From: JBAOHV01 sp037045265
GTDB taxonomy: Bacteria > Actinomycetota > Acidimicrobiia > Acidimicrobiales > Microtrichaceae
Direction: 5' to 3'
DNA length: 64,000 nucleotides
NCBI GenBank assembly: GCA_037045265.1
Contig: JBAOHV010000023.1
Location: 1-64,000, forward strand
The notes under the pieces are model-generated. The model had not been told where the DNA came from and ran no database searches. It worked only from the letters and a program-made list of their open reading frames with translations. This document shows positions 59,107 through 64,000 of the stretch, one piece after another (position 1 is the stretch's first letter; each line of letters opens with the position of its first letter). The translations under genes and the position numbers were made by a program.

Positions 59107-59947
59107 AACCCGCCCGCCCAGCTCCGCCCCGACCGTCGGGTCCGGTGCGCCCCAACCCGTCAAGATCCTGGTCGCGGGTGGGTTCGGCGTCGGCAAGACC
59201 ACGATGGTCGGAGCGATCTCGGAGATCGAGCCGTTGACCACCGAGGCGACGATGACCGCCTACTCGGAATCGGTCGACGACACCTCGAAGATCGACCGCA
59301 AGACCTCAACCACCGTCGCGATGGACTTCGGGCGCATCACGATCGACTCCGAGCTCATCCTCTACCTGTTCGGTACCCCGGGCCAGGAGCGCTTCTGGTT
59401 CATGTGGGACGACCTGGTCGACGGCGCCCTCGGCGCTGTAGTCCTGCTCGACACCCGTCGGATCCAGGACTGCTTCGCAGCGATCGACTTCTTCGAGAGC
59501 CGGGGCGTCCCGTTCGTCGCCGCCGTCAACCAGTTCGACGACGCCGGCTCCTACTCGCTCGAGGTCGTGCGGGAGGCGCTGGCGCTGTCGGAGCACGTCC
59601 CGCTGGTGCGGGCGGACGCCCGGTCCCGCGAGTCGGTGAAGATGGTGCTGGTCGCCCTGCTCGAACACCTCATGCGACGGGCGATGGACGATCAGCGCTC
59701 CGCCCGGCGCGCCCTGACCAGACCGGCCCGCCGTTACGAGGCGGAGGCGCCGCTGGTCGTCGAGGACCTCAAGCCGCCCGAGGAGCCGCCGTTGGAACCG
59801 GAGCCGGACCCGGACGTCGATGAGGCTCCAGAGGAGCCGCCGTCGGAGGAGCCGCCGCCCGAGGAACCGCCGTCCGAGGAGCCGCCGGCCGAGGACTGGG
59901 AGGACTCGGACCGGGGCGACGAGCGGGAGCCCGAGTCGTTCTTGTAG
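59087..59947 (+). CDS. cvnD: Conservon CvnD-like small GTPase with acidic proline-rich tail
   Basis: An ATP/GTP-binding protein of the MglA-like Rup group, 286 aa. P-loop GGFGVGKTTMVGAISEI, switch 2 LFGTPGQERFWFMWDDL (with the family PGQ), G4 NQFD and G5-like RADARS. Residues about 215 to 286 are an unusual Glu/Pro repeat tail (EEPPSEEPPPEEPPSEEP). The tail overlaps, antisense, the coding region of the FmdB-like gene. Clean frame, ATG 59087 within cvnC. In other Actinobacteria CvnD membrane association is nucleotide-dependent through CvnB/C. Confidence 0.93.
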   Translation: MQYEHSETRPPSSAPTVGSGAPQPVKILVAGGFGVGKTTMVGAISEIEPLTTEATMTAYSESVDDTSKIDRKTSTTVAMDFGRITIDSELILYLFGTPGQERFWFMWDDLVDGALGAVVLLDTRRIQDCFAAIDFFESRGVPFVAAVNQFDDAGSYSLEVVREALALSEHVPLVRADARSRESVKMVLVALLEHLMRRAMDDQRSARRALTRPARRYEAEAPLVVEDLKPPEEPPLEPEPDPDVDEAPEEPPSEEPPPEEPPSEEPPAEDWEDSDRGDEREPESFL

Positions 59948-60102
59948 AAGCCGGACCCCTTGAAGGAGATGCCGACGGGGGAGAAGACCTTGCGCAGCTC
60001 GCCCTTGCACGACGGGCACTCGGTGAGGGCGTCGTCGGAGATCGACTGCTGGATCTCGAACTCGTGGCCGCAGGCGCGGCAGCGGTAGTCGTAGAGGGGC
60101 AT
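59734..60102 (-). CDS. FmdB-family zinc-ribbon protein with Ser/Gly tail
   Basis: A 122-aa protein from ATG 60102. The first about 55 residues are a classical FmdB zinc ribbon: MPLYDYRCRACGHEFEIQQS, then LTECPSCKGELRKVFSPVG and ISFKGSGFYKND. The remaining about 65 residues are Ser/Gly-rich (SSDGGSSGGGSSDGGSSGAS). This tail is encoded opposite the Glu/Pro tail of cvnD, a convergent coding overlap of about 214 bp. FmdB was first seen near formamidase genes; its role is otherwise unclear. The zinc ribbon is certain; how far the tail is translated is not. Confidence 0.85.
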   Translation of the reverse strand: MPLYDYRCRACGHEFEIQQSISDDALTECPSCKGELRKVFSPVGISFKGSGFYKNDSGSRSSPRSESSQSSAGGSSDGGSSGGGSSDGGSSGASSTSGSGSGSNGGSSGGLRSSTTSGASAS

Positions 60103-60367
60103 GGTGAGTGCAATTTGTACCGCACCCCTGCCCGTGCCTCCGAAGCGCGGCGGCGAGGGAGCCACGCCCGACGTGCCTCCCGGGTCGTGTCCGCACCCAT
60201 GGGTAGGACTCCCAGGAGGAGTTCGCGGACGGCGGCGTTACGATCGTGGGCATGGTCCGACCGATCAACAGCGACACGTCGATCCGCTGTCACGCGTCGC
60301 TCAGCTGTCACACGTGCTTCCAGCGTGGAGCGACTCCGACCGGCGAACGGGTCCCGGTGTGGGCACC

Positions 60368-61264
60368 ATGAGCCCGGTGACCAAGGCCGTCATCCCCGCT
60401 GCCGGACTCGGCACCCGGTTCCTGCCCGCGACGAAGGCGCAGCCGAAGGAGATGCTGCCGGTCGTCGACAAGCCGGCGATCCAGTACGTCGTCGAGGAGG
60501 CGGTGGCCGCCGGGATCGACGACATCCTCATCATCACCGGCCGCAACAAGCGCAGCCTCGAGGACCACTTCGACCGGCAACTTCGAGCTCGAGTACCAGC
60601 TCGCAGTCGAACGGGGAAGACGGGCGACCTCGCCGAGGTCGTCGAGCTGGCGGAGCTGGCCGACATCCACTTCGTCCGTCAGGGCGAGCCGCTCGGCCTG
60701 GGCCACGCCGTGCTCGGTCGCCCGCAAGCACGTCGGCAACGAGCCCTTCGCCGTGCATGCTCGGCGACGACATCATGGACGAGCGACTCGACGGTGCTGC
60801 CCGACATGATCAAGACGTTCGAGCGAGCTCGGCGGTCCGCGATGGTCGCGCTCATGGAGGTGCCCGCAGGACGCGATCTACCGCCTACGGCTGCGCCGCG
60901 GTCGAGCGACCGGCGACGGCTCGCTCGTGCAGGCTGACCGGCATCGTCGAGAAGCCCGCTGTCGGCCGATGCGCCGTCCAACCTGGCGGTCATCGGCCGC
61001 TACCTGTTCACGCCCGACATCTTCGACGAGCTCGACCACATCGAGCCCGGCGTCGGAGGCGAGATCCAGCTGACCGACGCGATCGCGGCCCTCCTCACCC
61101 GGGCCGACGTGTACGGCTGGACCTTCATCGACGGCCGCTACGACATCGGCAAGAAGATCGACTACCTGCGTGCGACGGTGGAGCTGGCCCTCCAGCGCGC
61201 CGACCTCGGTCCGGAGTTCAGGTCGTTCCTCGCCGAGGTCGTCCGGCGCGAGGGCATCGTCTGA
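60368..61264 (+). CDS. galU: UTP-glucose-1-phosphate uridylyltransferase (frameshifted)
   Basis: Makes UDP-glucose for wall and storage polysaccharides. ATG 60368, AVIPAAGLGTRFLPATKAQP (nucleotide-binding), KEMLPVVDKPAIQYVVEEAV, FVRQGEPLGLGHAVL, GIVEKPA, GRYLFTPDIFDELDHIEPG, GGEIQLTDAIAALL and GRYDIGKKIDYLRATVELAL. Breaks near 60,582, 60,720, 60,765, 60,870 and 60,965. About 295 aa. The 265-bp gap before it holds no visible gene; it separates the divergent FmdB-like gene. Confidence 0.93.
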
Positions 61265-61299
61265 TCGACGCTCCGCCGCCGCCCTGGCAGGCTGAGGCG

Positions 61300-62511
61300 A
61301 TGATCCCCCTGGCCGAGGCGCAGGCGTACGTGCTCGACCGCGTGCCGCCGCAGCCCGAGACGACCGTGGCCCTCTCACGACGCTCTCGGCCTGGTCGTCA
61401 CCAGCGACGTCATGGCGACGGAGGACGTCCCGGGCTGGGACAACACCGCGCGTCGACGGCTTCGCCGTGCTCGCACGTCGACCTGGCCGGCGTCACGACC
61501 GAGCTCGACGTCGTGGGCACCGTCGCCGCCGGCGACGACAGCGACCTCACGGTGAGCAGCGGAACGGCGATCCGCATCATGACCGGCGCTCCGATCCCTC
61601 CCGGGGCCGACGCGGTGGTCATGGTGGAGCGCACGACGGCTCTGGACGGCGGGTCGCGGGTCAGGGTCGAGGGAACCGTCGGCGAAGGCGACGGGATCCG
61701 ACGTGCGGGCGAGGACGTCAGGGTGGGCGACGTGGCGGTGGCGGCGGGGACGGCGCTCGGAGTGGGTCACCTGGGGCTGCTCGCGTCGATCGGCGTCACC
61801 CGCCTCGACGTCCGGCGGCGACCCGTGGTCGGGGTGCTGTCGACGGGCGACGAGCTGGTCGCCGGTGGCGCCCCGCTGCGTCGCGGCCAGGTGCGCGACT
61901 CGAACCGCCTGGCACTGGTGGCGCTCTGTCGCAGCTCGGGTCTCGACGTCGTCGACCTCGGCCTGATCCCCGACGACGAGCGACCTCATCGAACGGGCCA
62001 TCCGTGACGGCGCCGCCCGTTGCGACGCTCTCCTCACCAGCGGCGGCGTGTCGATGGGCGACTTCGACCACGTGAAGTCGGTCCTGGCGCGCGATCGGGG
62101 AGATGCGGTGGATGCAGATCGCCATCAAGCCGGCCAAGCCGTTCGCCTTCGGGATCGTCGCCGACGTCCCGGTCTTCGGGCTGCCGGGCAACCCGGTGAG
62201 CTCCATCGTGAGCTTCGAGCTGCTCGCCCGACCGGCGCTCCGACACGCATCCGGACGGTCCGACCTGCACCGTCGACGGGTTCGGGCCGTGGCCGGGGAC
62301 CGACCTCCGTCGGAGGAGCGACGGCAAGACGCACTTCGTCCGGGTGCGGGTCGACCAGGACGACGACCTCGGGTTCCGGGCGTGGCCCTCGGGAGGTCAG
62401 GGATCGCACCAGATGACGGCGCTGGCCGGGGCCGACGGTCTCGCGGTCCTCGCGAACGGTGACGGGGTGGCCGCCGGTGATCCGGTCGAGGTCATGCTGC
62501 TCGACGGCTGA
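61300..62511 (+). CDS. moeA: Molybdopterin molybdenumtransferase (frameshifted)
   Basis: Inserts molybdate into adenylylated molybdopterin. ATG 61300, IPLAEAQAYVLDRVPPQPET, then VTSDVMATEDVPGWDNTAVD, IRIMTGAPIPPGADAVVMVE, GRPVVGVLSTGDEL-like, CDALLTSGGVSMGDFDHVKS and FGLPGNPVSSIVSFELL. Breaks near 61,376, 61,450, 61,985, 62,097 and 62,240-62,300. About 400 aa. First gene of a moeA-moaA-moaC cluster, 35 bp after galU. Confidence 0.93.
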
Positions 62512-62541
62512 GCGCCGCCCGCGACGACGTACGATGCGTCG

Positions 62542-63586
62542 GTGAGCTCCCGCAGCGGGCCGGACGCCCCGGCACCCGTCGACCTCGTCGACTCGTTCGG
62601 ACGGGTGCACCGCGACCTCCGCATCTCGGTGACTGACCGCTGCGACTTCCGCTGCACCTACTGCATGCCCGCGGGCGGCCTGTCGTGGGTCCCGAGGGAC
62701 GACGTCCTGACCTACGAGGAGATCGAGCCGGATCGCACGCGTGCTCGTGCAGCGACTCGGCATCACCTCCATCCGCCTCACCGGCGGCGAGCCGACGGTG
62801 CGGGCCGATCTCGACCACCTGATCCGCGAGCTCGCCCCCTTGGGCGCCGACCTGTCCATGACCACCAACGGCGCCGTCGCTGGCGGCGTCGCGCTGCCGA
62901 GCTGCACGACGCCGGCCTGCGTCGGCTGAACGTGTCGCTCGACTCCCTGCCGTCCCGAGCGGTTCGCCGCGCATCACCCGTCGGGACGCCCTGGCGTCGG
63001 TGCTCGCCGGGATCGACGCCGCGGTCGCCGTCGGGTTCGATCCGGTCAAGGTCAACGTCGTGCTGATGGCGGGGGTGAACGACGACGAGATCGTCGACTT
63101 CGCCCGGTTCGGACGTGACCGGGGGGTGATCGTGCGGTTCATCGAGTTCATGCCGCTCGACGCCGACGGACGATGGGACGGCTCCGACGTCGTGGGTCGC
63201 GAGCCGTGCTGGCCGCGGTCGGGTCCGTCTTCCCGATCGAACCGCTCGACACCGGGTCCGCACGACGTGGCGAGCCGGCAGAGCGGTTCGGTTTCACCGA
63301 CCTCCAGAGCGGATCGCCGGGCAGCGAGATCGGGGTGATCCCGTCGGTGACGGCACCGTTCTGCGACACCTGCGACCGGATCCGCCTCACGGCGGAGGGC
63401 AGCCTCAGGAACTGCCTCTTCTCGGTGACCGAGACCGACCTGCGCTCCATGCTCCGGGGGGGTTGCAGCGACGACGACCTGATCGGGGCGGTCCGGGCGT
63501 GCATCTCCGACAAGGCGGCCGGTCACGGGATCGGGACCCCGGCGTTCATCCGGCCGCACCGGTCGATGTCGCAGATCGGCGGCTGA
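62542..63586 (+). CDS. moaA: GTP 3',8-cyclase MoaA (frameshifted)
   Basis: Radical-SAM enzyme for the first step of molybdopterin synthesis. GTG 62542; DSFGRVHRDLRISVTDRCDF leads into CDFRCTYC (the [4Fe-4S] CxxxCxxC), ITSIRLTGGEPTVRADLDHL (SAM-binding GGEP), VGFDPVKVNVVLMAGVND and VIVRFIEFMPLD. The C-terminal cluster ligands are FCDTCDRIRLTAEGSLRNCL, and the end has the C-terminal Gly-Gly (QIGG) essential in the family. Breaks near 62,733, 62,880, 62,965 and 63,200. Confidence 0.95.
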
Positions 63587-63670
63587 GCCGACGGATCCGG
63601 TCGGGCCGGCGCCGGTCGGGCGGGTCGGATCCGTCCGTGCGGCTGGGAGTGAGGCTCTACACTCACGGCC

Positions 63671-64000
63671 ATGTCCGAACGGGGCCTGACCCATCTCGAT
63701 CCTCTCGGCCGCGCCCGCATGGTCGACGTCACCCCCAAGGACCCGACCCACCGTCGGGCCATCGCCAGGGGTCGGGTCAACATGAGCCACGGAGACGACC
63801 TCGCTGGTCGCCCGTGGCGCCATCAACAAGGGCGACGTCCTGTCGGTGGCGAGGGTGGCCGGCATCCAGGCGGCCAAGCGGGCATCGGACCTCATCCCGT
63901 TGTGCCACCCGGTGCTGGTGGGCGCGGTGCTCGTGAACTTCCGGATCGAGGACACCTTCATCGAGGTGGAGGCCAGCGTCGAGACCGTGGACCGCACCGG
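63671..64000 (+). CDS. moaC: Cyclic pyranopterin monophosphate synthase MoaC (partial, frameshifted)
   Basis: Second step of molybdopterin synthesis. ATG 63671; THLDPLGRARMVDVTPKDPT is the family start. After a break near 63,793, GAINKGDVLSVARVAGIQAA and KRASDLIPLCHPVLVGAV (the conserved LIPLCHP) follow, and IEDTFIEVEASVETVDRTG runs off the right edge before the C-terminal active-site Lys. Confidence 0.93.
   Translation, partial: MSERGLTHLDPLGRARMVDVTPKDPTHRRAIARGRVNMSHGDDLAGRPWRHQQGRRPVGGEGGRHPGGQAGIGPHPVVPPGAGGRGARELPDRGHLHRGGGQRRDRGPHR

Overview
The window joins two very different pieces of DNA. Positions 1 to about 13,600 look like a betaproteobacterium of the Burkholderiales/Comamonadaceae type. 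They hold an RND-efflux adaptor and outer-membrane lipoprotein, an RsmB/NOP RNA methyltransferase, an acyl desaturase, rpmB-rpmG, trxB, ftsK-lolA, pta and rarA, at moderate GC and with a familiar beta-proteobacterial gene order. From about 13,600 to the end the DNA is much more GC-rich and actinobacterial, most like Acidimicrobiia (Ilumatobacter-like; this lineage is my inference). Markers are two WhiB proteins, a complete conservon (cvnABCD), GTG/TTG starts, a SenX3-RegX3-type pair beside pst-phoU, an MBL-rhodanese protein and a heterodimeric ABC exporter. The switch falls in a short stretch ending in 10-bp GATCCCGCCC-type repeats. An assembly chimera is the simplest reading.

Many actinobacterial genes are broken by small frameshifts, mostly single-base insertions, that leave the protein readable in alternating frames. 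They cluster in ALDH, mdh, sdhA, ppk, galU and both ABC genes, while other genes of 1-1.5 kb are clean. This looks like residual long-read error rather than gene decay, so I annotate these loci as single genes across frames.

Layout of the actinobacterial part: aldehyde dehydrogenase; two-gene ABC exporter; secreted CAP protein with 39 consecutive prolines; malate dehydrogenase; lipoprotein; Fpg/Nei glycosylase; SCP2-like protein; DUF7064-like protein; an IS1182-like element inserted in the centre of a palindromic repeat; lipoprotein; sdhCAB (minus strand); VapBC; L11 methyltransferase; persulfide dioxygenase-rhodanese with a CsoR/CstR-type operator and a divergent Cys-rich microprotein; MoxR-like ATPase, thioredoxin-like protein and VWA protein; WhiB, folate cyclo-ligase, tatA, WhiB; ppk-nudix; pstSCAB-phoU-senX3-regX3 behind a PHO-box-like repeat; MFS transporter; SAF protein; map; cvnABCD; FmdB-like protein overlapping cvnD antisense; galU; moeA-moaA-moaC (moaC runs off the end).

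Functional themes are phosphate and polyphosphate homeostasis (ppk, nudix, pst, phoU, two-component pair), central metabolism (mdh, sdh), molybdenum cofactor synthesis and GTPase/roadblock signalling. The intergenic spaces carry several families of near-perfect palindromes, many sharing a CGTTCTG tip, which are the least explained structures here. I saw no rRNA, tRNA or CRISPR array.
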